Below are positions 32,851-42,799 of a stretch of 64,000 nt of DNA, piece after piece. The DNA is from Lichenostomus cassidix (lineage: Eukaryota > Chordata > Aves > Passeriformes > Meliphagidae). The stretch is taken from contig CM039185.1 in NCBI GenBank assembly GCA_008360975.2, forward strand, positions 806,001 to 870,000, in the 5' to 3' direction. The position numbers and the translations under genes were made by a program. The notes under the pieces were generated by a model. That model was not told the origin of the DNA, made no database searches, and was given only the letters and a program-made list of their open reading frames with translations. Each line of letters starts with the position of its first letter. The stretch's first letter is position 1.

Positions 32851-35390
32851 CGGCTGCGAGCCCCGCGTGGGCTCCGTGACGAGTGGGGCTGGGGGCTCAG
32901 CCTCCCCCTGCACCCCGCTCTACCCTGCAGCACCATAGACAGGCTGAGGGGGTTCCTTTTCTCCCACCTGGAGCCCTGAGCCACTTGCCCCCGGCTCGCA
33001 GCCACCTCCAGCCTGTAAATCATTTGCTTTTACGATCCCTCCTCTGGCCCATTATCACACGAACTTTATATGTTTGGGGCTGGTGGTGGCCATAAAGCTT
33101 GCCCGGTTTCCGGGGCTGGCATGCCCGCCTGGCAGGCAGGGTGTGAGGAGGAGGAGGAGGAGGCTGGGGGGACACTGCTCCGGGGCCCCTCAACCGGGCA
33201 GGTAGGCAGGGAGGGGTGCAGCAAAGCCCCGGGGATGCTGAGTCCAGTGGGGGTGGAACAGGGACTAGTGGCAGCCCTGGAATCAGGCTGGAGCAGGGAG
33301 GGCTGGGAGTGAGTGGAGGGCATTGGGCTATCCTGGGGTGGGGTAGGAGGAAGTGGGGTCCCAGCTCTGGTCATTCAGTCCTTCTGGAGAACCCACAGAC
33401 CCTCTGTTCAGTTCCCCTTGGTTCCATTTGCCTCACCCTAGCCAGCGACTCCAGGTCCATGTGTGATCCCTGTATCTGGGAATCACAGGTCTGGGGTCAT
33501 TCGGGCCCTGATCCAGTGCTGGGGGTGCTCCCAGGATCTATCTTTCCCAAGATGTGTATCTGAGCCCTAACCCCAGGTCTGGAGTGTCCAGTACAGCTGA
33601 TGGCCAGCTCCTCTTTCTCCCTGTCCCCGGGGCTCAGTTCCTCCTCACAGTGTTTCTCCCACCTCAGCCCAGCTCAGGGGTCTCCTCGTGCCTCCTGAGC
33701 TCCAGGTGTTCAGAGGATTGGGGGTACCTGTTCTGAGCCATCCCTTTGGCTGCCCTTTATCTCCCAGCTCCACTGGCTCCATGGCAGCAGGACCCTCTGC
33801 GGGGTCTCTCTCTGTGGGGCTCCCCATGGTTCAAGGCCCTCATGGGGTCTCACTGGCCAAGTCTGAATGCCCAAAGTATTGACCGCAGGTGAGCGGGGAT
33901 GGAGACCCAGGTGTGAGCAGCTTCTCCCAGGGTGGAACGAGCATCGTCCCCTGGATGATCCCACCCCAACAGGATCTGGGTCATGAGGGACATGGGAATG
34001 CACCGAGGCTGCTCCCTGCTCCCCTCTGCATGGTTGCAGCTGCAAGCTGAGATGGGTCATCCCTCTTCAGGGGTCCAAGAGGCTTCAGGTCCCCAGCCTG
34101 TGCTTTAGTAAGACCCTCGCAGGTGAGGAGCTCAGTGGCAGCAGGTGACAGCCATGAGAGCTTTGCTTCTGGCCTGTTCCCATCCCAGCAGGGTGCTCAC
34201 AAACCTTCCCCGGATCAGCTGTGCCCTCCTAATTCACCTTGGTATTGCTGTAAAAGAAATGGGTACCCAAATCACTTGTGGGTGTCCTGGGCGAGCGACT
34301 CCTCACTGTCTGCATCTCCCCACTTGGGGAATTGCATGGAAGGAGGAAAACCCCAAATCTGAGCAGATCAGTTGCCTTTTCTTTCCGGGGAGGGGGATGG
34401 GAGAGACGAGATCTTGCTTGAACAGTCAAAGTAAGTTGCCTTTGCTTTTCCCTGCTCCTCAAGGTCAGCCTAGCTAATGAAAATCAATCTTCCTTCTGCC
34501 TCTCTCTGCTGCATGAGCAGATTCTACCTGTGGCCCCTTCACCTACTTGAAAGCGGCGGCCGCCCCGTCCTGCTGAGCGTGGGCAACGCCGGAGGGAGCT
34601 TCCTCCTGGAACAGCGTCTTCCTGCGGGCCCGGGCACCGCGACAATATCCGTGTCACTGAGGGATCACTGCTGTGATCTGCCAGCGGAGAATGGCTTTGT
34701 CCCGGGGAAGCTGGCAGTGCACGGGAAGCACGTACCCCATACGGAAATCTGGGCTGGAAGTGCTGGGGGGGAAGCTCCTGGCTGGGCTCTGGCATGGAAC
34801 AAGTGGTGTCCATCCTCTGGGCACTCCTGGGCAGCTCCGTGTGCAGGTGCCCAGGGCAGGAGGTTTGTGTCTCCCTCATTCCCAAGGCCAGGAGCTGTCC
34901 CGTGGCTCCCTGTGCCTGCAGGTTCCTTTCCACTCCCAGCCCCACCAAGGGTTCTCCCTGATGAGGTCTGGCAAACGAGGGTTTGGAGATGGAGCTGGTG
35001 CCCTGGGGTCAAACTTGCTAGGAAGGGGAGTGGTGGGACATGGGGTCCTCCCTGCCCCATCCCACAGCCCTCAGTGATGCTGATGTTCCAGGACGTGGCA
35101 GACTCTGCTGCCAGCACTGCCACTCAGGAAGTGCCATTTCCTAAAAACAACAGCAAAGGGCACAGCAGGGTGATGTGAGGGGCATGACAGGGTTTGCCTG
35201 TGCCAAGGCTGCCTTCCCTCATGTCTGTGAGAGGTTTGAAGGGAAACCTACCCTTCCCGGTGCTCCTGATGGGGGTAAATTGGCTCCTGGGCTGGGGATG
35301 GGGCAACAGCATGCTGCAGTCCACCAGGACTTGGAGTCTGTGGGACAGTCTTGTCCTTGGCCAAGTGTGGGGCTCATTAGTTGCAAGCTT
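32851..35390 (+). other. Presumed SPRY3 5' intron, no other gene seen
   Basis: Holds a (GGA)n run near 33,147 and otherwise unremarkable GC-rich DNA. No coding exon is recognised on either strand. Confidence 0.5.
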
Positions 35391-35527
35391 ATCCCTGGAA
35401 GTGTTCAAAAAACTGGATGTGGCACTTGAGGACATGGCTGAGTGGTGAACATGGTGGTGGTGCTGGGTTGATGGTTGGAGATACTGATCTTAGAGGGCTT
35501 TTCCAACCTTTAAGATTCCATTATTCT
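35391..35527 (+). repeat. CR1 LINE 3' fragment (SPRY3 5' intron)
   Basis: ATCCCTGGAAGTGTTCAAAA, ACTGGATGTGGCACTTGAGG and CTTAGAGGGCTTTTCCAACC, a CR1 subfamily different from the GCTGTGGCTGCCCC type. Confidence 0.85.
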
Positions 35528-35986
35528 AACTTGTGACTGCTGCTGTCTAAAGTGAACTGTGTTCAGATTCCCCATCCCAGTGCTCCCTGTGTGCAGGGAA
35601 TGGCAGCTGGAGGTTGCTTGGGGTGTGCTGGGAACCCCCAAAGTAGCGCGAGGCCCCTGCTCTGAGGGAGACGCCGTTCCCAGCTCTGTCATGCCTCTGG
35701 ATAAATCACCATCACTTCCCATTTCCCCTCCTCTGGAAAGAGCCGGCCTGTGTCCCTGGCGAAGGAGAAGGAGGTGCTGGTGAGGGGTGGGAAATCCTCT
35801 GGAAGGACACGAGAGGCTCAAAAGCACGGGGAGAGGCTGTGCCCACCGGGGTCGAGGGGCAGATCCGATAGCCCTTCCCTTGGGATGTGTCCAGCCTAAG
35901 TGTTCCCAGGCACAGAAATTCTCTGGGTCTGATTGTTGGAAATCTTTTCATCTGGAGTTCTCCAGCCAGCCTGTGTGTCCCCCTTT

Positions 35987-36083
35987 GGTCCAGTGGAAGG
36001 TGTCCATGCCCATGGCACGGGGCTGGAATGAGACGAGCTTTAAGGTCCCTTCCATCCCAAATCAGCCTGTGATTCAATGATTT
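35987..36083 (+). repeat. CR1 LINE 3' fragment just before SPRY3
   Basis: GTCCAGTGGAAGGTGTCC, then GAGCTTTAAGGTCCCTTCC and a GTGATTCAATGATT tail. It ends about 55 bp before the presumed acceptor of the coding exon. Confidence 0.85.
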
Positions 36084-36140
36084 ACATGGATGGATCACGT
36101 GACAGGAATATTTTTTTTCTCTTCTTGCCCCATCCTTTAG

Positions 36141-36232
36141 GATTTTTAGATGTGCCCTGATGCCGCAGGGTCTCCCGGCTCCTGGAAATGCAGCTCTCTT
36201 CCAGCGTGGCTGAACTCAGCTGTGACGAGACC
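36141..36232 (+). other. SPRY3: SPRY3 5' UTR part of coding exon, with upstream ATGs
   Basis: A T/C-rich tract ends in CATCCTTTAG at 36,140, giving an exon start at 36,141; a second AG at 36,148-36,149 is possible. ATGs at 36,150 (109-codon ORF overlapping SPRY3 out of frame) and 36,160 (short ORF) have weak context. The ATG at 36,188 is in frame with SPRY3. Confidence 0.5.
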
Positions 36233-37102
36233 ATGGACCCACCCGCCGAGGACTTCCAGCAGGTCCTGTCCATCGACCAAATCCGCTCCATCCGTGCCAG
36301 CAACAACTACGTGGAGAGGCCGGCGGCGTGCTTCCAGCAAGCCCGCTCCAACCCCTCGCTGTCCCAGCCCCCGCACAAGCAGGAGTGGTCCCAGGACCGC
36401 CTGGCGTCTTCCACCTTCCAGGACCTGCACCGCAGCCACAGCCAACAGCACCAGATGCCACCTTCGCAGCCGCACCTGAGCCACTCCAGCACGGCCAGCT
36501 CGGTGTCGCAGAGCACCACGGCCTCCGACCAGCGCCTGCTGAGCAGCCTGACGCCGTCGCACTCCGGGCACTCGCTGGTCCGGACGCAGCCCCGCGGCGG
36601 CGAGCTGAAGGCGGAGGAGTCGCCGCTGAAGGGCGCGGAGAAGCCCGCGGCTCACGGGCACCTGCTGCTGTGCGAGACGTGCGGCCGCTGCAAGTGCGCT
36701 CGGTGCACGGCCGCCCGCAGCCTGCCCTCCTGCTGGCTCTGCAACCAGCGCTGCCTCTGCTCCGCCGAGAGCCTCCTCGACTACGGGACCTGCCTCTGCT
36801 GCGTCAAGGGGCTCTTCTACCACTGCTCCACCGACGACGAGGACACCTGCGCCGACGACCCCTGCTCCTGCGGGCCGGGCTCCTGCTGTGCCCGCTGGGC
36901 TGCCATGAGCTTCCTGTCCCTCCTCATGCCCTGCCTCTGCTGCTACTTTCCCACCCTGGGGTGCCTCAAACTTTGCCAGCGGGGTTATGACGGCCTGAAA
37001 CGCCCCGGCTGCCGCTGCCAGAGCCAGACCAACACGGTCTGCAGAAAGATCTCCTCCTCCAGCGCCACGCCCTTCCCCAAAACGCTGGACAAGCCGGTAT
37101 GA
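36233..37102 (+). CDS. SPRY3: SPRY3, Sprouty RTK signalling antagonist 3
   Basis: Sprouty proteins are membrane-associated feedback inhibitors of receptor tyrosine kinase/ERK signalling. The frame opens at 36,188 (304 aa), but the ATG at 36,233 has a strong context (ACCATGG) and starts MDPPAEDFQQ, aligning with the human SPRY3 start (MD...DDFQQ). That gives 289 aa against 288 in human, so I place the start there. Residues refer to the 289-aa form. RASNNYVERP holds Tyr26, the conserved N-terminal tyrosine for SH2/CBL-type binding. A Ser/Thr-rich motif with STASSVSQSTTASDQR lies at about 85-100. The Cys-rich Sprouty domain runs about 147-262, from CETCGRCKC through CWLCNQRCLCS, LLDYGTCLCCVKG and FYHCSTDDED to GCRC. 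It ends with the SPRY3-type VCRKISS tail and PFPK. Similarity to SPRY3 exceeds that to SPRY1/2/4 as I know them. A single coding exon is normal for the family. Codon third positions are GC-rich. Confidence 0.97.
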   Translation: MDPPAEDFQQVLSIDQIRSIRASNNYVERPAACFQQARSNPSLSQPPHKQEWSQDRLASSTFQDLHRSHSQQHQMPPSQPHLSHSSTASSVSQSTTASDQRLLSSLTPSHSGHSLVRTQPRGGELKAEESPLKGAEKPAAHGHLLLCETCGRCKCARCTAARSLPSCWLCNQRCLCSAESLLDYGTCLCCVKGLFYHCSTDDEDTCADDPCSCGPGSCCARWAAMSFLSLLMPCLCCYFPTLGCLKLCQRGYDGLKRPGCRCQSQTNTVCRKISSSSATPFPKTLDKPV

Positions 37103-39428
37103 CCCTCCCGAGGAGGAGAAGCGGGCTTTGCTCCTCTTCCTCCCCCTCCTCCTCCTCTTCTTCCCTCCATCCCCCTCCTCCCTCGGCTCCCTCCGCTCTG
37201 CAGTGCTCTCCCTTACCCACCATCACCTTCTGGGATTGAGACGGGTGACTCGGGAGTCCCTCGGGCTTTGGGACACCCTGGCCGGGTGAGCCGGCACTGA
37301 GCTGGGGGTAACAGTGGTTTTGCACATGCGGGAGAGGGACACGAGAGCGAGATGAGGGTGGCCTCCTGGCTGTATCCCACAGGGAAAGGTGACCCACAGG
37401 CTCCTTGAAACTCTGCCCCATGGGACGGGTGACTTGAGACTCCTCAGGACTCTGCAGGTTTAGGAGCTGCCCCACAATGTGGTCCTTATCCATGGGGTCA
37501 ATGCATCCCTGTGCAGGAGCCCCTCGGGACCCAGACTTCCTCCTCTCACTCTCCCTCTCCAGCACTTTCTGTGGCTGGTCTTTCTCCTCTCAGGTGGCCA
37601 TAGGTCCCTTTACCCATGGGGCTGGGGTGCCGAGGGGTCTCACCAGTGGCAGTGGCTTGCCTCCAGGCTTGGAAGCCGCTGGGAGAAGTGAGCAACCTCC
37701 AAAATGAGGTGGCACTGTGTTTTTCTGTCTCAAAGAGGAAGAGAAGGTGTGGGAAGCTTTAGAAACCTTCTGGCAGGGGAAGGAGCTATCGGAGGCAGCC
37801 CAGCCCACTCGCTCCTGCCCGACTGCAGCAAGGGAAGGTCCCCCCTGGGATTTGGCTGAGAACAAGGAGCTGCTTGGAAATTGCCATTCATTTCTCCAGG
37901 CCTTGGAGGGCTGCCTGGGGTGGGAGCTGCTGCCTGGCTCCATCCCACCACCCAGCAGATGCCACAAGCACCAGCTCCATGCTTGAACCCCGATCTGGTA
38001 CCTTCCACCAGCACTGAATTCACTTTAAAAAAAATGGCAAAGCCAACTGTGAGCAGCCACGGCTCCAGGGACTCCCCAGTGGGGGCTTCTGTCACCCTGC
38101 TTTGGGCTGGAGGAAATGGAGAGCAGGAGGGGGTGTCGAAATTGGGGACCCTGGCCTTCCCTCCCCACAAAGTTTCCTTTGAGTCCTCGCCTTGCTGAGG
38201 GGGTTCTGCCACCCGTGGACAACTGGGAACGGGGCTGGAGCAAGCCCTGGGGCTGGGCCATCTGCAGAGCAGACGGACACTGGAATCCGGGTCAGGGCTC
38301 TGTGTTTCCTTGCTGGGATCATAATAAGCCCAACTGGTTGCTGTGGCTGGGAGAATCCTGGTGGTCCTGGATTCAGCCCCATCTCCATGTGGTGCCAGCT
38401 CCTGGTTGTGACCCCACTGGTGTTGTCTGGGGGAGTTTGGAGCTGGAATGGTGTCCTGGAGTTCGGCTCTGCCTGACTGTCCCCCCTCCCAAGTGTGAGA
38501 GCACAGAGAGAAGGGAATGGTTCCCCTGGAGAAATATATGCAACACATCCCTTGGCTTCTCCCAGACCCAGCTTCTGGGCCTCATCCGTCGCCTCCTCCC
38601 GGCCACCTCTTTCTGTAGAGTTCCGTGGATCTATTTTTGTATATATAAATATAACATTAGGATGGGTAGGTCTATTACTAATAATATTCATGATACTGCT
38701 GTGAACGGTGCCAGGTACAAGGTTTGGCTTCCTGGTGCACTTGCACATGCTGGAAAAGATGATTCCCCAGTCAGTTTATTGCTAATCCCAGACCTTTGGT
38801 TCCTAGGCCATCAGGAGAGGGGGAAAGGGAGGTGTACAGATTGTCTGTCTAGGGGGTCTGCTCTGCAGGGAGGGTGGGATTCAGTGCTGGCTGTGAGGTG
38901 AGGCAGAGGTGGAATCACACTGTGGCATTCCTTTCCATCCATTCGCTTTCTAAAAATCGTGGTGGATCCAAGCTCCCTGTGTTGCGGGGAAAAGTGGTTC
39001 CAGGGAGTGATTCATCCCGCTTGGAAGCATTATTCATTAAATCCTGTGCTGGCAGTGCCTGGCTCCCTTGACTCAAATGGCACCCAGACATTGAACTCGA
39101 GGTTCCCTGGGGAAGGGGGGATGAATCCCATCCCTGGTGGGAAGTTTGTGGTGTAGAATGTTATGGACATCAGTGAAATCCTCTCTCTGATTTCACCCAG
39201 AGCCTGAGGGGGAATGTGGAAAGATCTGTGGGTATCTCAGGATGATGCTCTGGGATACAGAGGGATCTCTTGGCATTAGGAAAGGACAGAACCCCATCTG
39301 TGCATTGTGCAACCTGGAGTCCCGCCTGGACTCTGGAATCATTTGGATTTTAAGGCCATGACCTTCTTGGAGGATGCCCTGTAGGTGTGTGAATGCCTCT
39401 AAGACCAGGCCACATCCCCATTGCAGCA

Positions 39429-39434
39429 AATAAA
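39429..39434 (+). terminator. Possible proximal SPRY3 polyadenylation signal
   Basis: AATAAA in GCAAATAAAAATACATTGC. It would shorten the 3' UTR to about 2.3 kb. Confidence 0.3.
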
Positions 39435-40206
39435 AATACATTGCAAATATGTTTGTCCATATGTCAATAATTGCTTGGCTCCCTACTTCCAGGCAATGTT
39501 GTAGGGAGACACTTCCACCAGGAGTCTCCTTCCCTTGGAAGGCTCAGTTCACTCTTCTATTGGTGCTGATTAAATTCCTTCTTCATAAAAACCAGAAAGC
39601 ATTTTTAGGGAGAAAAGGTCCCTTTTTCCCTGCGGGTTGGAAGAACTGTCTCCCTTGAATGAGAATGTGAAACAGTTCATTGAAACTTTCTAAAGAAAAC
39701 TAATGAACAGAATTTTCCAACTTGCTCTACTTTGATTTTTTTTCCTCCTCCTTTTTAAACGGATCCCACTTGTAAATTTAGTTACCACCTCTGTATCTTT
39801 GCAATTCATTGCTTCCTCTCCTGATGGTGGAATGACTCAACATGTGAAGCTTCATCATTTTCACGGCCTCCCAAGTCATGCGAGCGCGGGGTGACCTCCC
39901 CCAGGTGCTGGAGCTGGGGGATGAGGAGAAGGCTGCCCATGGATCAGCTCCCCAGAGCCAGCTCTGCTTGGCATGGCTGCTGCAGCACAGTTACCTTCAG
40001 GAGCTGGGGTGAGGCCAGGACTGCCAGGAGCCTTCTACCTAATGGGCTTTTTTTGGGTCAGTGCAGAAGCTCCCTTCCTACCAGGGAATGGTGCCACAGC
40101 CTGGCGAAGGCTGAGGAGCACAGCCAAGGCTTGAGAATGGCTCCTCTCCACGAAATGACAAACCGGGGAGATACATTTTATGAAATACTGGACAGATAGA
40201 AAGGGG

Positions 40207-40362
40207 AAGGATTTAAAAGCTGTGGAGGTGTGGCACTTGGGGACACAGTTTAGTGGTGGCTTGGCAGTGCTGGGTTAATGTTTGGACTCAGTAGTCCAAA
40301 TATTAGTAGTCTAATGTTTGGACTCAGAGGGCTTTTCCAGCAGAAATGATTCCAAGATTGTA
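40207..40362 (+). repeat. CR1 LINE 3' fragment with internal duplication
   Basis: TGTGGAGGTGTGGCACTTGG and AGAGGGCTTTTCCAGCAG mark the CR1 end. Between them TAATGTTTGGACTCAG occurs twice, about 45 bp apart, with an inverted TAGTCCAAATATTA between the copies. Confidence 0.75.
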
Positions 40363-42558
40363 GAAAGTGGAGGGGAGGAGAGCCCCAGCTGGGCACTGAG
40401 GGCTGTTGGACCGGAGCAGGGCTTTGTTTTCACTGGGGCAGACACGAAGCCATGTCCAGGACCTGCAGGGGCTGGAGGAGTTCAGCCTATTCTCTCTGCC
40501 CTGCTCACAGTGGCAGGTGGCTTTACCTGGAATTCCTGCTCTCCACTCCATCTGGGGGTCCTCAGCACATTTCCCTTCCTCGCTTTCAGCAGTCAGGAGA
40601 GGTTGGGAAGCACCAAAGCTCTCTAAGGAGAAGAACCCAAAGCTCTGGTTCACCGAGCTCCTCTGTGGTGAGGAAGACTGTGGGCAGCCTCAGATTCTTT
40701 TCCCAAGCTTTTCCTGACATCCTCTGACCAGATCCATCCTGCTCTGTCCCCACCTCTGGCTGCCAGGCAGTTTGGTTTGCCTGCAGAGAAGGCCCTGGTT
40801 CTGGTTGGGGTTGGGAGCCCCTTTCCTGCCCCACCCTCCGTGAGTCAGATCCCATCTGCTCGGGGTGTTTGTTTGCAGCTGCTTGTCCCGGCAGTTGGGC
40901 TTTCTCTCTGTCCTGACGTGTCTTTTTTGGTTTTCTTTTGGGAGCGTCACATGTGGAGCCCTCTGCTCTCCCACAGGGATGGATCTGCGTTGTGAGGGAA
41001 TGTTCCTGGGTTGTTGTCTTGCTTTTGCCAGGGAATGTGCAGGGCTGGGGCAGATTTAGGCAGGGAAAGCAATTCAGGTGCCAAAGGAGCAGGAAGAAGG
41101 AGCTGCTGAGCAGGACCTGAGCTCCCTCTGCTCTGCTCTCCATCCAGACCCTCCTTTCCCACCCAGAAGTCCAAAGCTCCATCCATGCAAGAGCCCCTGA
41201 TGTTGTTTGCTTCCTCCAAGGCTTCTCTTGGTCCCACTCTCCTCTTTCCCCACTGGCAAATCAGTCCCAGCACTGGTGGGGAGGTGTTGAAGGGGCCAGG
41301 CTGGAGTGTCCCTCCCATTCCACCCTGCCAATCCCTCCTGCTGGAAGGGCCAAAGAGGTCCTTGGGCTGCTGTCCATCCATCCTTGAGAAGCACCAGTGC
41401 CTCAGAGAACAGGAGGAAGCTCTTTGTGACTCTCAGATTCCCATAAAGTCCCTCTGAGTTCACTCCTCGCCATCTGCAGGAGTGACCCCAAAGATTGGAG
41501 GGCAAATGCCATTGATCAAAAGATGCCAAAGCCTGGAATAAGAGATCAGGAGTGGCTCTGAAGTGTGGTAGAGGGGTGAGCTGGGGTTGAGGGGAGGTGC
41601 ACAGGGAAGGAGCTGACTGTGCCCCAAACTCACCATTCCCAGACCCCCACGGTCCCTCTGTCTCTGGGGTGTTTTGAGGCTGGAGAAAGCTGGGAGGTGT
41701 TCAGGCACTGGAAGGTCGAATGTTTGTGACAGGAATGTGATAAGGGCCGACCTCCACCCCAAAGCTCATCCTTGGTCTTTAACAGGATCCGGCTCAGGCC
41801 TGGCTCCTCCAAGGAGCCCGTGGAGCCCATGGAGTGCTCACTGGTCCAGGTGGGCCAAACCTGAGCTGGGACCTCTTGGGGCTCCGTTTGCTTTGGGGGA
41901 TTTCTCTGTGAGCACCAGGATCTCTTGCAAACCCTCCTGGAGTCACGTTGGGAGCTGGGATGTGGGATCTGTTCTCCTGCTTGGGATGACATTGCAGAAG
42001 GATCCCCTTTAGGGCATTCTCCCGGCATTCCTTGGAGAGGCACTGCAGGGGTGGGGGATGTTGGATGAATGGGAAGAGGTCACACTCCTCGGGGACAGCA
42101 GGAATGTGTGAGGGAGGTGGCGCTGGGTCCCTCTGCTGCTGCACCCACAGGGCTTCAACACGAGCCAGACCAACCCCACCCCAGAGAGCTGGGCTGGGAG
42201 AGGAGGTTCCACACCCTCTGTCCCGGGGTCGGCCCAAGCCCAGCTGGTCCCCTCCTTGTCCCTTTTTCCCCATTCCATTGGGATGCTCTCCTGGCAGGGG
42301 CTCTGCATCCTCCTCCTCCCCAGATGTCCTCAGCACAAAGCTCTCCTTGGAAGATCACCCTGGGCTCCACAGGAGAGCCCCATCCCAGGATTCCAAGGCT
42401 CTCATCCTGAGTTTCTGGGTACACAGCCCTTCTGTACAGCGTGTAAAGATCCCTCCCCAGCTCTCTCCATTCCAGTTCCTTTCTATAAGGTATAATATAT
42501 GTTTATAACCTGATGGCTGGTTTTTTTGACAATACTCTTGTACCTTTTAAGGGAAAAA

Positions 42559-42564
42559 AATAAA
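42559..42564 (+). terminator. Possible SPRY3 polyadenylation signal
   Basis: AATAAA within an A-rich run, followed by GTATTTATTTG. It is less convincing than the signal at 42,752. Confidence 0.25.
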
Positions 42565-42751
42565 AAAACCAAAGTATTTATTTGAAAAGTTTATTTTAAA
42601 GATAAGGAAAAAAATAACCTATTTATTTTACTGCACCCTCTTCTGTTTGGTTTTCTTCTCTTGCAAAGCTGATAACTGTTACAGAACCACTGCTGAGGTG
42701 AAAGAAGTGATTCTATGGGTGGCTTCACAAGCCCACTTAGAGCAACTATTC

Positions 42752-42757
42752 AATAAA
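42752..42757 (+). terminator. Likely distal SPRY3 polyadenylation signal
   Basis: AATAAA in TTCAATAAAAATATATATTA, followed about 30 bp later by a GT-rich stretch (TTCTTGTCTCCGTGGTGTCT). AT-rich UTR-like sequence ends abruptly here and ordinary GC-rich DNA resumes. Confidence 0.6.
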
Positions 42758-42799
42758 AATATATATTAATTTTGAACGTGGCTTCGTTCTTGTCTCCGT

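Larger units (their letters stand above)
31840..32900 (+). promoter_or_regulatory. CpG island, likely SPRY3 promoter
   Basis: The most CpG-dense stretch upstream of SPRY3. A TATA-like TTTAAATAG at 32,057-32,065 lies near the start of the island, so transcription could begin near 32,090. A short uORF (ATG at 32,164, five codons) and an ATG at 32,228 lie inside the presumed 5' UTR. Assignment to SPRY3 rests on position, strand of the donor, and the known 5'-UTR intron of Sprouty genes. Confidence 0.6.
37103..42775 (+). other. SPRY3: Presumed SPRY3 3' UTR
   Basis: No other gene is seen downstream until a convincing 3' end. Features are a CTC/TCC-rich start, TGTATATA (Pumilio-type site) at 38,638-38,645 in an AT-rich patch, an internal AATAAA at 39,429-39,434, a CR1 at 40,207-40,362, and an AT-rich end (42,480-42,770) with overlapping ATTTA motifs (42,575-42,585). 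A UTR of more than 5 kb is in keeping with the long human SPRY3 transcript. Continuity of the transcript is inferred. Confidence 0.55.

Noticed and set aside
32137..32938. Long ORFs on both strands of the SPRY3 CpG island
   Set aside because: Both strands are open at once, and proline/arginine-rich content follows base composition; the plus-strand one begins at a non-ATG codon.
37730..38548. 272-codon antisense ORF in the SPRY3 3' UTR
   Set aside because: No homology, no promoter, and the sequence is better explained as UTR.
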